NCBI RefSeq assembly: GCF_015191005.1
Contig: NZ_CP040442.1
Coordinates: 3,038,001-3,102,000 of the forward strand
Reading direction: 5' to 3'
Source of the DNA: Kaistella flava (ex Peng et al. 2021)
GTDB taxonomy: Bacteria; Bacteroidota; Bacteroidia; Flavobacteriales; Weeksellaceae
DNA: 64,000 bases
Below are positions 24,615 through 33,338 of this stretch, piece after piece (position 1 is the stretch's first letter; each line of letters begins with the position of its first letter). Made by a program: the position numbers and the translations under genes. A model generated the notes under the pieces. The model was given only the letters and a program-made list of their open reading frames with translations, made no database searches and was not told the DNA's origin.

Positions 24615-27600
24615 TTATAATTTTTGAACTTCCACTTTAAACTTGAGTTCATCGATCTCGATTTCATCAAAATTTGAAAGTGAATTTACAATTTCTATTC
24701 TATCTGACAATACTTCTGCTGAAATATATGCTTTATTGTTGATGATTTCTTTTTCGAAAGGACTGTTCTTTTCTAAACGTATTGTTATTCTGTCAGTTAA
24801 GTCCAATTCTTTTTCCTTTCTTAAATTCTGAACCCTGTTGATGAACTCTCTAGAAATTCCTTCCGCTTTTAATTCGTCGGTCAAAGTCAAATCCAATGCC
24901 ACAGTTAATTTACCTTCACTTGTAACCGTCCAGCCTGGAATGTCTTTCGTGAAAATTTCAACATCATCTAATGAAATTTCATAACCTTGAATTTCCATTT
25001 TTCCTTCTTTTTCTAACGTTGAAATTTGGTCAGCCTTAAAATTGGTGATTTCTCCCGCAACCGTTTTCATGTCTTTTCCAAGTCGTGCACCCAAAGTTTT
25101 AAAGTTTGGTTTAATCTGTTTCACAATTAAATGAGCAGCTTCATCAGCATTAATTAATTGTAATTCTTTTACGTTTACTTCTTGTTTTACCAATTCGGAA
25201 ACTGCTAAAATTTGCGCTTCCGTTTTTTTATCTAAAACAGGAATCATTACTTTTTGAAGTGGCTGTCTTACTTTGATGTTTTCTTTCTTTCTTAATGAAA
25301 ATACCATCGAAGTAATTTGCTGAGCTAAATGAGTTTTCTCCACCAAATCCTGATCGATCAAACTTTCGTTTGCTTTCGGGAAATCGGTTAAGTGAATTGA
25401 TTCTGCCTCATTTTTTCCAGTGATTTTATTCAAATCCTGATACAATTGATCCATAAAGAACGGCGCAATTGGCGCTGCAATTTTCGCTACCGTTTCTAAA
25501 CACGTATATAAAGTTTGGTAAGCAGAAATCTTATCTTCAGAATAATCTCCTTTCCAGAATCTTCTACGGCAAAGTCTTACATACCAGTTGCTTAAATTAT
25601 CATTAACAAAATTATTAATGGCTCTGGCGACTTTTGTTGGTTCGTAATCTTCGTAGAAAGAAGTCACCTCTTTTACTAATAAATTGAGCTCTGATAAAAT
25701 CCAACGGTCAATTTCCGGACGGTTTTCTACGTCTTTTTCAGCGTAAGTAAATCCGTCAACATTCGCATATAAAGCAAAGAATGAATACGTGTTGTACAAT
25801 GTTCCGAAAAATTTTCTTCTAACTTCATCAATTCCTTCCAAATCGAATTTTAAATTTTCCCAAGGATTCGCATTCGAAATCATGTACCAACGCGTTGCAT
25901 CGGGACCGTATTTTTCTAAAGTCGTAAATGGATCAACTGCGTTTCCTAAACGTTTTGACATTTTCTGGCCATTTTTGTCCAAAACCAAACCATTCGACAT
26001 TACATTTTTATACGCCACAGAATCGAAAACCGAGGTTGCAATTGCGTGCAAAGTATAAAACCATCCACGTGTTTGATCAACTCCTTCTGCAATAAAATCT
26101 GCCGGGAATGCTTTATTTGAATCAATCATTTCCTTATTTTCAAAAGGATAATGTAATTGTGCATAAGGCATTGAGCCTGAATCAAACCAAACATCAATCA
26201 AATCAGATTCGCGATTCATCGGTTTTCCTGAAGCTGAAACTAAGATAATTTCATCAACAATATTTTTATGCAAATCAATGTTCGCATAATTTTCTTTCGA
26301 CATATTTCCAACCTCAAACGCCGCAAAAGGATTTTCAGACATAAATCCAGCCTCCATTGATTTCTGGATTTCAGTCATCAATTCTTCTACAGATCCGATG
26401 ATGATTTCTTCTTTCAAATCTTCCGTACGCCAGATTGGTAAAGGAATTCCCCAATATCTTGAACGGGAAAGATTCCAGTCATTTACGTTAACGAGCCAGT
26501 TTGCAAAACGTCCTTCACCGGTTGATTTTGGTTTCCAGTTGATGGTTTCATTTAATTCAACCAAACGATCTTTAACCGCAGTCATTTTAACAAACCAAGA
26601 ATCCAAAGGATAATATAAAACAGGTTTGTCAGTTCTCCAACAATGCGGATAACTGTGAACGTATTTTTCTACTTTAAAGGCTTTGTTTTCAGTCTTTAAA
26701 AGAATTGCCAATTCTACATCCCAAGATTTCTCAGGCGCGGTTCCGTTATCGTAATATTCGTTTTTAATGAATTTCTCCGCAAATAATTCCGGTGTATTTC
26801 CACCTTTTAGAAAACGGCCTTGCAAGTCAACCAACGGAACGAGATTGTCGTTCTCATCTTTGATCAACATTGGCGGAATATCATTTTCTTTGGCAACGCG
26901 CGAATCGTCCGCACCAAAAGTTGGCGCGATATGTACGATTCCTGTTCCATCTTCTGTAGTTACAAAATCACCGATAATCACACGGAATGCTTTGTCTGCA
27001 TTTTCAGCAGGTAAAAACCATGGAATTAATTGTTTGTATTCTGTTCCGGCTAATTTTTCGCCGGTAAATTCCATTAAAACTTGATAAGGAATTGTTTTAT
27101 TTTCTGAACTGTAATTTTTGAAATCTTCGTCTGTTCCTTCAAAATATTTTTTACCGAAATTCTTCTGTACAAGTACGCTCGCTAAAATAATGTGGATCGG
27201 TTCAAAAGTATATTGGTTAAAGGTTTTCACCAAAACATATTCAATATCACGTCCAACTGCTAAAGCGGTGTTTGAGGGTAAAGTCCATGGAGTTGTTGTC
27301 CAGGCAAGAAAATAAACATTTGCTTTTGGTTTCTCAGCCTCGAATTCTTCCCAATGCAATGCGCCTCCACAAGAGGCTCCAGCGATTTCAGAAGTGTCAA
27401 TGTTTGATTCCGGATAAGCAATCGCGGATAATTTTTTCCAGGTTTCGCTTGCGTTTTCAGGAGCGCGTTTCAATTTAAATTGCGCAACTACAGTCGTGTC
27501 AGAAACATCCCGATAAGTTCCGGGCTGATTCAATTCGTGAGAAGAAAGACCAGTTCCTGCTGCCGGAGAATATGGTTGAATCGTGTAACCTTTGTACATT

Positions 27601-28115
27601 AAATCCTTGTTGTAAAGTTGCTTCAAAAGCCACCAAACGGTTTCCATGTATTTTGGTTCGTAAGTAATATACGGATCTTCTAAATCTACCCAATATCCAA
27701 TTTTTTCGGTCAGATCATTCCAAACGTCGGTGTAGCGCATTACGGCGTTGCGACAAGCTTGGTTATAATCTTCTACAGAAATCGTCTTTCCAATATCCTC
27801 TTTGGTAATTCCCAATTCCTTTTCTACGCCTAATTCAATTGGCAAACCATGCGTATCCCAACCTGCTTTACGAAAAACCTGTTTCCCGTTTTGCGTTTGG
27901 TAGCGACAGAAAATATCTTTCAGCGCTCTCGCCATCACGTGGTGAATTCCGGGCATTCCGTTGGCAGAAGGCGGGCCTTCATAGAATACATATTCCGGTT
28001 GACCTTCGCGGATATCAACGGATTTTTTAAAAGTCTGATTTTTTTCCCAAAACTGGGTAATATTCTCGGCAACGGCTGTTAAATCGAGATTTTTATATTC
28101 GGTAAACTTCTTCAT
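24615..28115 (-). CDS. ileS: Isoleucyl-tRNA synthetase, type 2-like with GIHH signature
   Basis: The 1166-residue class I enzyme charges tRNA-Ile and edits valine. The KMSKS motif is intact (NGQKMSKRLGNAVDP). The first signature, normally HxGH after PPxANGxP, reads PPSANGMPGIHHVMAR: Gly56-Ile-His-His59, so the first and third residues are swapped. The CP1 editing domain (TTTPWTLPSNTALAV), the anticodon-binding domain and a long C-terminal extension of the eukaryote-like type 2 form follow. The ATG at 28115 (MKKFTEY) is preferred to a TTG five codons upstream. It heads the leftward run dksA-lspA-sanA. Confidence 0.95.
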   Translation of the reverse strand: MKKFTEYKNLDLTAVAENITQFWEKNQTFKKSVDIREGQPEYVFYEGPPSANGMPGIHHVMARALKDIFCRYQTQNGKQVFRKAGWDTHGLPIELGVEKELGITKEDIGKTISVEDYNQACRNAVMRYTDVWNDLTEKIGYWVDLEDPYITYEPKYMETVWWLLKQLYNKDLMYKGYTIQPYSPAAGTGLSSHELNQPGTYRDVSDTTVVAQFKLKRAPENASETWKKLSAIAYPESNIDTSEIAGASCGGALHWEEFEAEKPKANVYFLAWTTTPWTLPSNTALAVGRDIEYVLVKTFNQYTFEPIHIILASVLVQKNFGKKYFEGTDEDFKNYSSENKTIPYQVLMEFTGEKLAGTEYKQLIPWFLPAENADKAFRVIIGDFVTTEDGTGIVHIAPTFGADDSRVAKENDIPPMLIKDENDNLVPLVDLQGRFLKGGNTPELFAEKFIKNEYYDNGTAPEKSWDVELAILLKTENKAFKVEKYVHSYPHCWRTDKPVLYYPLDSWFVKMTAVKDRLVELNETINWKPKSTGEGRFANWLVNVNDWNLSRSRYWGIPLPIWRTEDLKEEIIIGSVEELMTEIQKSMEAGFMSENPFAAFEVGNMSKENYANIDLHKNIVDEIILVSASGKPMNRESDLIDVWFDSGSMPYAQLHYPFENKEMIDSNKAFPADFIAEGVDQTRGWFYTLHAIATSVFDSVAYKNVMSNGLVLDKNGQKMSKRLGNAVDPFTTLEKYGPDATRWYMISNANPWENLKFDLEGIDEVRRKFFGTLYNTYSFFALYANVDGFTYAEKDVENRPEIDRWILSELNLLVKEVTSFYEDYEPTKVARAINNFVNDNLSNWYVRLCRRRFWKGDYSEDKISAYQTLYTCLETVAKIAAPIAPFFMDQLYQDLNKITGKNEAESIHLTDFPKANESLIDQDLVEKTHLAQQITSMVFSLRKKENIKVRQPLQKVMIPVLDKKTEAQILAVSELVKQEVNVKELQLINADEAAHLIVKQIKPNFKTLGARLGKDMKTVAGEITNFKADQISTLEKEGKMEIQGYEISLDDVEIFTKDIPGWTVTSEGKLTVALDLTLTDELKAEGISREFINRVQNLRKEKELDLTDRITIRLEKNSPFEKEIINNKAYISAEVLSDRIEIVNSLSNFDEIEIDELKFKVEVQKL

Positions 28116-28207
28116 TTTCAAACAGTTCAATAAGAATTATCCTAATTAATTAAGGTTGCGAATATAATGATTTTCGGGGAATTATGACGTACAGAATTTG
28201 CTAAAAA

Positions 28208-29659
28208 TCACTGAGCCGGAATTTCTAAAACAACGGTGGTGCCAGCCGGTTGCTCATTTTCATACAAATCAAGGTAAGTGATTGTGTAATAGTTGGAGCC
28301 AAAATAGTTGTTCAGCATTCCATCTGCGATTTTTGTGCCTAAAGATTTGCTTGAGTTTTGATGACGAATTTTGTTTTTTGCCGCTTCTTTTCTGCCCACT
28401 CCATTATCGATGATTCGTATTTCGATATGGTCGTTTTTGGATAAAACCTGTATGTCGATTTTCTTAGTTTCAAGTAATGCGACGCCGTGTAAAATAGCAT
28501 TTTCTATGAACGGTTGTAAAACCATGGGCGGAAGTTTAATATCTTCTGGATTAATTTGATCATCGATGAAAATATTGAAATCAATTTTTTTATTGAAACG
28601 TAAATTTTCAATATCTACATATACTTTTATTGTTTGTAACTCTTGTTCTAAAGTAAAGTCTTTCACAGTAGAGGACACCAATATTGTTCGAATGATTTTA
28701 GAAAATTTAGTTAGGTAATTTACCGCATTTTCGGTGTCATGTTCTAAAATATAATATTTAATTGAATTAAGCGCATTAAAGATAAAATGAGGATTCATCT
28801 GAGTTTGCAGAATAGAAAGTTTTAAATCAGAAATTTCTTGCAGGTATTTAATCTGTTTGTTTTCAACCTCGAGACGTCTTTGATTTTCAATATTTATTTT
28901 ATCCTTTAATTCATCATTTTTCTGCATTTCTGCAATGAGGTTTCTATTATAAGCAACTTTTTCGCGATAATTAATTCGTTGACGACGTCCCAGTGCAAAT
29001 GAAAACGCAATATTTTCTACCAGCAATCCCATGAAATAAATAAAGTCACCCATTCTTAAAGTCAAATTTAAAAAAGGTAATTGACGAACTGAATGATTTC
29101 CTAAAATGGAGCAAATGAATAGAATTATGCCACCCAAAATAATGTAATATTTAAGTTTGTTTTTAACTTTAGTAAGGATGTAAAATGATACTATTGTTTG
29201 AGCAGTAATGAGATACGGAAATGTATTTTCAAAGTATTCAAAATAGAAATCTGTAAAGCCGGCTTTAAGTATTAGAAAAGTAAAAGTCGCAATTGCCATT
29301 AAACCAAATGCAGGATATATTATTATTTTATGCCAGGTTTTGTTTTTCTTTTTTACTTTCAGAAACTGTGCGAAGAATAAAAAATACAGACAATTGAAAA
29401 TGATGGTGAAAAGTTGCTTCGACCGAAAATCAAGATCGAGATAATTCGAAAGATCATATAGGAAACCACTTTCGGCAACTGAAATATAGGCTAGGAAAGA
29501 AAAAAAAGTATAAAAACTATAAAGTAAATAAGATTTGTCACGGTTCTGAAAAAACAAAACCATGTGATAAGTTGATAACATTAGTAATCCGCCAAGAACA
29601 GCATAAAGAATGCTGCCGTAAGTGTCTCGCTCGATAATGTTGTTAATTGCTTCGAACAT
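28208..29659 (-). CDS. Membrane sensor histidine kinase (LytS/YehU-like), orphan
   Basis: The 483-residue protein has about seven membrane helices in residues 15-225 (a 7TM sensor layout), a coiled coil (230-280) and a His-kinase domain with the phospho-acceptor His291 in QTQMNPHFIFNALNSIKYY. ATP-binding motifs are PFIENAILHGV and IIDNGVGRKEA. This is the histidine kinase family that normally works with LytTR response regulators. No response regulator gene is adjacent, so its partner is elsewhere. Ligand unknown. Confidence 0.87.
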   Translation of the reverse strand: MFEAINNIIERDTYGSILYAVLGGLLMLSTYHMVLFFQNRDKSYLLYSFYTFFSFLAYISVAESGFLYDLSNYLDLDFRSKQLFTIIFNCLYFLFFAQFLKVKKKNKTWHKIIIYPAFGLMAIATFTFLILKAGFTDFYFEYFENTFPYLITAQTIVSFYILTKVKNKLKYYIILGGIILFICSILGNHSVRQLPFLNLTLRMGDFIYFMGLLVENIAFSFALGRRQRINYREKVAYNRNLIAEMQKNDELKDKINIENQRRLEVENKQIKYLQEISDLKLSILQTQMNPHFIFNALNSIKYYILEHDTENAVNYLTKFSKIIRTILVSSTVKDFTLEQELQTIKVYVDIENLRFNKKIDFNIFIDDQINPEDIKLPPMVLQPFIENAILHGVALLETKKIDIQVLSKNDHIEIRIIDNGVGRKEAAKNKIRHQNSSKSLGTKIADGMLNNYFGSNYYTITYLDLYENEQPAGTTVVLEIPAQ

Positions 29660-29730
29660 TTTTGGAGGAATTAATTGTAGAACTTTTATAAATTATTTCT
29701 AATGATTAAAAGTATCATTTTTAAATAGAT

Positions 29731-30222
29731 TTATTTCATTTTTTTATTTTGAGGTTGAAACTTTTGAAGAATGAAATAAGAAAGAAACCCGAAAATTACC
29801 GAACAACTTATTGCTAAGATAAAACTTCCTATAATATATTGTGTTAAATTATTTTTGATAAATTCAAAATCGAAACTTTGGTTTTCCAAACTGGTGGTAT
29901 TGCTCACAAAAGGAGCGCCTACAATCATTGATAAAAATATGATTAATGGAATTAAAGGTGGGAAAGTAACCTGCGATGACATAAAGGTTAACAGTTTATT
30001 CAGTTTAAAATAAACCGCCAGCGTAATCGCCAGAAAAGAATGAAATCCCCAGAATGGCGAGAGCCCAATAAAGAATCCCAGAGCAATCGATTTTGCTTTG
30101 TTTTCATTGCTGCCAGCACTTTCAAGTAAGTTTTCTTTCAAAAATCTTCTCAGTCCTTTTCTGCGGAAATATCGGTAGAAAATTTTTTGACTTTGGATGG
30201 TATTTTGAATGAAATTCTTCAC
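29731..30222 (-). CDS. DUF2062 membrane protein
   Basis: The 163-residue protein has the DUF2062 pattern: ENKAKSIALGFFIGLSPFWG, FHSFLAITLAVYFKLNKLL and FPPLIPLIIFLSMIVGAPF, plus a last membrane segment near residues 130-152. The family is often a domain of, or next to, glycosyltransferases, but its function is unknown. A TATATTTG box on the minus strand (30242-30249) lies 19 bases before the start. It is divergent from topA. Confidence 0.8.
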   Translation of the reverse strand: MKNFIQNTIQSQKIFYRYFRRKGLRRFLKENLLESAGSNENKAKSIALGFFIGLSPFWGFHSFLAITLAVYFKLNKLLTFMSSQVTFPPLIPLIIFLSMIVGAPFVSNTTSLENQSFDFEFIKNNLTQYIIGSFILAISCSVIFGFLSYFILQKFQPQNKKMK

Positions 30223-30327
30223 TGGGATTTAGAACTTTCCACAAATATAAGTGTTTTCTATCTTTTATAATTTCTGTAAAACGGCACTGAAATAAAAGAC
30301 AAAACCGCAGTATTGAAAAAAAACTTC

Positions 30328-30335
30328 TACTTTTG
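30328..30335 (+). promoter_or_regulatory. topA -7 box
   Basis: TACTTTTG lies 14 bases before the topA start codon. No good -33 TTG is found at the usual spacing. Confidence 0.45.
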
Positions 30336-30349
30336 CAAAAATTTCGAGG

Positions 30350-32908
30350 ATGTCAAAAAACTTAGTGATTGTAGAATCACCAGCAAAAGCCAAAACGATT
30401 CAAAAATATTTAGGGAAAGATTTCGACGTGAAATCGAGTTTCGGACATATCCGGGATTTACCTAAAAAAGGAATGGGAATCGACCTGGAAACTTTCACGC
30501 CCGATTATGAAGTTTCTGCAGATAAAAAGAAACTGGTAACCGAGTTGAAGGCAGCGGTGAAGAAAGCAGACATTGTTTGGCTGGCTTCGGATGAGGACCG
30601 GGAAGGTGAGGCGATTGCCTGGCATTTGGCTCAAGAGCTAAAGCTAAAAGAGGAGAATACAAGAAGAATTGTATTTCATGAGATTACTAAAAATGCGATT
30701 TTAAAAGCGATTGATAATCCAAGAACGATTGACCAGAATTTAGTAAACGCTCAACAAGCAAGAAGAATTCTTGATAGAATTGTAGGTTTTGAAATGTCGC
30801 CAGTTCTTTGGAAAAAAGTAAAAACAGGACTTTCAGCAGGTCGAGTTCAATCGGTTGCGGTCCGTTTGGTTGTTGAACGCGAACTTGAAATCAGAGGTTT
30901 TCAACCAAAATCTACTTTCAAATTAGAAGGTGTTTTTCTTAATAATGCAAAACAGGAAATTACTGCGAAACTTAAGAAAGATTTTGTAGAGGAAAAACAA
31001 GCAGAAGAGTTTTTAACTCAATGTAAAAATACGGACTTCAAAGTTTTAAATGTTGAAACAAAACCCGGAACTCGTACCGCATCTGCACCTTTTACAACTT
31101 CTACTTTACAGCAGGAAGCGAGTAATAGGTTAGGTTACGGCGTAACTGCTACGATGAGAGTTGCACAAAGATTGTACGAGGAAGGATATATTACTTATAT
31201 GAGAACCGACTCCGTGAATCTTTCTCAGGAAGCTATTAACGGCGCAAAAGCACAAATTCTGTCAGAGTACGGTGAAGCCTATTCTAACCCAAGAAATTAC
31301 ACCACTAAATCAGCGACTGCGCAGGAAGCTCACGAGGCGATTCGTCCAACTGATTTTTCTGTGAAAACTATTGGTGATGTGCAGTTGAATAAATTGTATC
31401 AGTTAATTTATAAAAGAACTTTGGCGTCGCAAATGGCGAATGCTAAAATCGAAAAAACAGTTATTGAAATTGGAAATGCAAAACTTCCACAACATTTTGA
31501 AGCGCAAGGTGAAGTAATCATTTTTGATGGTTTCCTTAGAGCTTATGGTATTGTAAAAGCAGAAGATGACGATGAAGAAAACAACGAAAAATTGTTGCCG
31601 AAAGTTGCTGTTGGTGAAGAATTAGATTATAAAAAAATTGAAGCGACCGAGAAATTCTCACGTCCTTCTGCAAGATATACGGAGGCAGGTTTGGTGAAAA
31701 AGCTTGAAGAACTTGGGATCGGAAGACCTTCAACTTATGCGCCGACTATTCAGACGATTCAGAATCGTGAGTATGTGGATAAACGAGAAATCGTTCCACA
31801 TGAAAGAGAAATCATGAAGATGACTTTGGGGAAAACCGATCTTAAAAAAGAAGTGTTGACCGAAAAGTTTGGTGGAGATAAAAATAAATTCGTCCCAACT
31901 GACATTGGAGAAGTAGTGAATGAATTCTTAACTCAGAATTTTGCAGAAATCCTTGATTATGGATTTACGGCAAAAGTAGAGCAGGATTTTGACCATATTG
32001 CAAACGGCGAAGAACAATGGAAAGATGTTTTACAAGGTTTTTATAAAGATTTTCATCCGAGAATTGCTGATGTTGAAGAAAATGCCGATCGTGCGAATGG
32101 AGAAAGGATTTTAGGAGTAGATCCAAAATCTGGAAAAAATGTTTTGACCAGAATTGGAAGATTTGGACCAATGGTGCAAATTGGAGAACAAGATGACGAG
32201 GAAAAACCAGTGTTTGCAAGTTTAATGGCGAGTCAGAATATTGCAACCATTACTTTAGAAGAAGCCTTGGAGTTATTTAAAATTCCATTTGATTTAAATG
32301 ATTTTGAAGGTCAAACGGTAACGATTGGAGTTGGGAGATTTGGACCTTATGTGAAATGGGGTGAAGCTTTTATCAGCATTCCGCGAGGTGAAGATCCACT
32401 TTCGATTACTCAGGAAAGAGCTGAAGAAATCATTAACGAAAAGAAAATTGCCGATGCACCTATTGCTACTTTCAAAGGAGAACCTGTAACAAAAGGAACC
32501 GGAAGATTTGGACCTTTTATTAAATATCAATCAATTTTCATTAACGTTCCGAAGCGTTATGATTTTGAAAACCTTTCCCAAAGTGATATTAATGAATTGA
32601 TCGAAGCGAAGTTAGAAAAAGAAGCGAACCGTTATATTCAACAATGGGAAGCAGAAAAAATTTCTATTGAAAATGCGAGATGGGGACCAATCGTAAAACA
32701 TGGAAAAAATATTTTTAAAATCCCAAAAACGAAAAAAGACGAAAAATATACGGTCGAGGAATTGGCAGAGGTTTCTTTAGAAGAAGTAAAGAACTGGATT
32801 ACCGCGCAAGATAAAAATGCTTTTAAAGAGAAACCTAAAAAAGCGGCGGCTAAGAAACCTGCAGCTAAAAAAGCTCCTGCAAAAAAAGCAGCTCCGAAAA
32901 AGAAATAA
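30350..32908 (+). CDS. topA: DNA topoisomerase I
   Basis: The 852-residue type IA topoisomerase relaxes negative supercoils. The Toprim domain starts at residue 1 (LVIVESPAKAKTIQKYLG, with ASDEDREGEAIAWH), and the catalytic Tyr283 lies in YITYMRTDSVNLS. The usual C4 zinc fingers are absent. Instead there are repeated topoisomerase C-terminal repeats of the RFGPFIK/RFGPYVKWG type at about residues 600-800, and a Lys/Ala/Pro tail (about 823-852) that resembles histone H1-like DNA-binding tails. Confidence 0.96.
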   Translation: MSKNLVIVESPAKAKTIQKYLGKDFDVKSSFGHIRDLPKKGMGIDLETFTPDYEVSADKKKLVTELKAAVKKADIVWLASDEDREGEAIAWHLAQELKLKEENTRRIVFHEITKNAILKAIDNPRTIDQNLVNAQQARRILDRIVGFEMSPVLWKKVKTGLSAGRVQSVAVRLVVERELEIRGFQPKSTFKLEGVFLNNAKQEITAKLKKDFVEEKQAEEFLTQCKNTDFKVLNVETKPGTRTASAPFTTSTLQQEASNRLGYGVTATMRVAQRLYEEGYITYMRTDSVNLSQEAINGAKAQILSEYGEAYSNPRNYTTKSATAQEAHEAIRPTDFSVKTIGDVQLNKLYQLIYKRTLASQMANAKIEKTVIEIGNAKLPQHFEAQGEVIIFDGFLRAYGIVKAEDDDEENNEKLLPKVAVGEELDYKKIEATEKFSRPSARYTEAGLVKKLEELGIGRPSTYAPTIQTIQNREYVDKREIVPHEREIMKMTLGKTDLKKEVLTEKFGGDKNKFVPTDIGEVVNEFLTQNFAEILDYGFTAKVEQDFDHIANGEEQWKDVLQGFYKDFHPRIADVEENADRANGERILGVDPKSGKNVLTRIGRFGPMVQIGEQDDEEKPVFASLMASQNIATITLEEALELFKIPFDLNDFEGQTVTIGVGRFGPYVKWGEAFISIPRGEDPLSITQERAEEIINEKKIADAPIATFKGEPVTKGTGRFGPFIKYQSIFINVPKRYDFENLSQSDINELIEAKLEKEANRYIQQWEAEKISIENARWGPIVKHGKNIFKIPKTKKDEKYTVEELAEVSLEEVKNWITAQDKNAFKEKPKKAAAKKPAAKKAPAKKAAPKKK

Positions 32909-32933
32909 AATACAGTAATTGTTTTTAAAAATT

Positions 32934-32970
32934 AGAATCTTCAAATGCTTTGTCATTTGAAGATTCTTTT
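32934..32970 (+). terminator. Intrinsic terminator of topA
   Basis: AGAATCTTCAAATG and CATTTGAAGATTCT pair perfectly over 14 bp with a 6-base loop, followed by T-rich sequence. Confidence 0.85.
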
Positions 32971-33338
32971 ATTATGAACTGATTTGGATGAAGTTAGCGT
33001 GTTTTTTGGGGATTTTAAAAGGGATTTTAGTAGATGAATTCGTCTTAAAAGCTGCAATTTTCATGGTATTTAATTTAAACATGATTTTTTTTAATACTAT
33101 TCCTTGCATTCATTTTTTTGATGTAATTCGGGTAGAAAGTCTATTGTAATTATAATAACAATGTGATTAAAATAAGTGTTAATATATATTAAAATTTAAA
33201 CAGCTATTCTTTTTGAAGATTAGGCCTATAATGTCGAATATCTTTTTAAATTTGGCCTTACACAAATACGAAAAAAACAAACACAAAACACACAAAGGAT
33301 GTTAAAAAAATTATAATAATTATATAATTTTTTTAAGG
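32971..33338 (+). promoter_or_regulatory. Long AT-rich upstream region of the 1014-residue T9SS protein
   Basis: No gene or RNA is recognised in this stretch. A TAAATTTG box (33247-33254) without a good -33 element could start a leader of about 80 bases that is A-rich and ends in AAGG directly before the ATG. Nothing else stands out. Confidence 0.35.

Noticed and set aside
26767..27084. 105-codon frame antisense to ileS
   Set aside because: It lies fully inside ileS on the other strand with no promoter box or recognisable protein. Other antisense frames in bamA, metK, katA and the HAF genes were dropped for the same reason.
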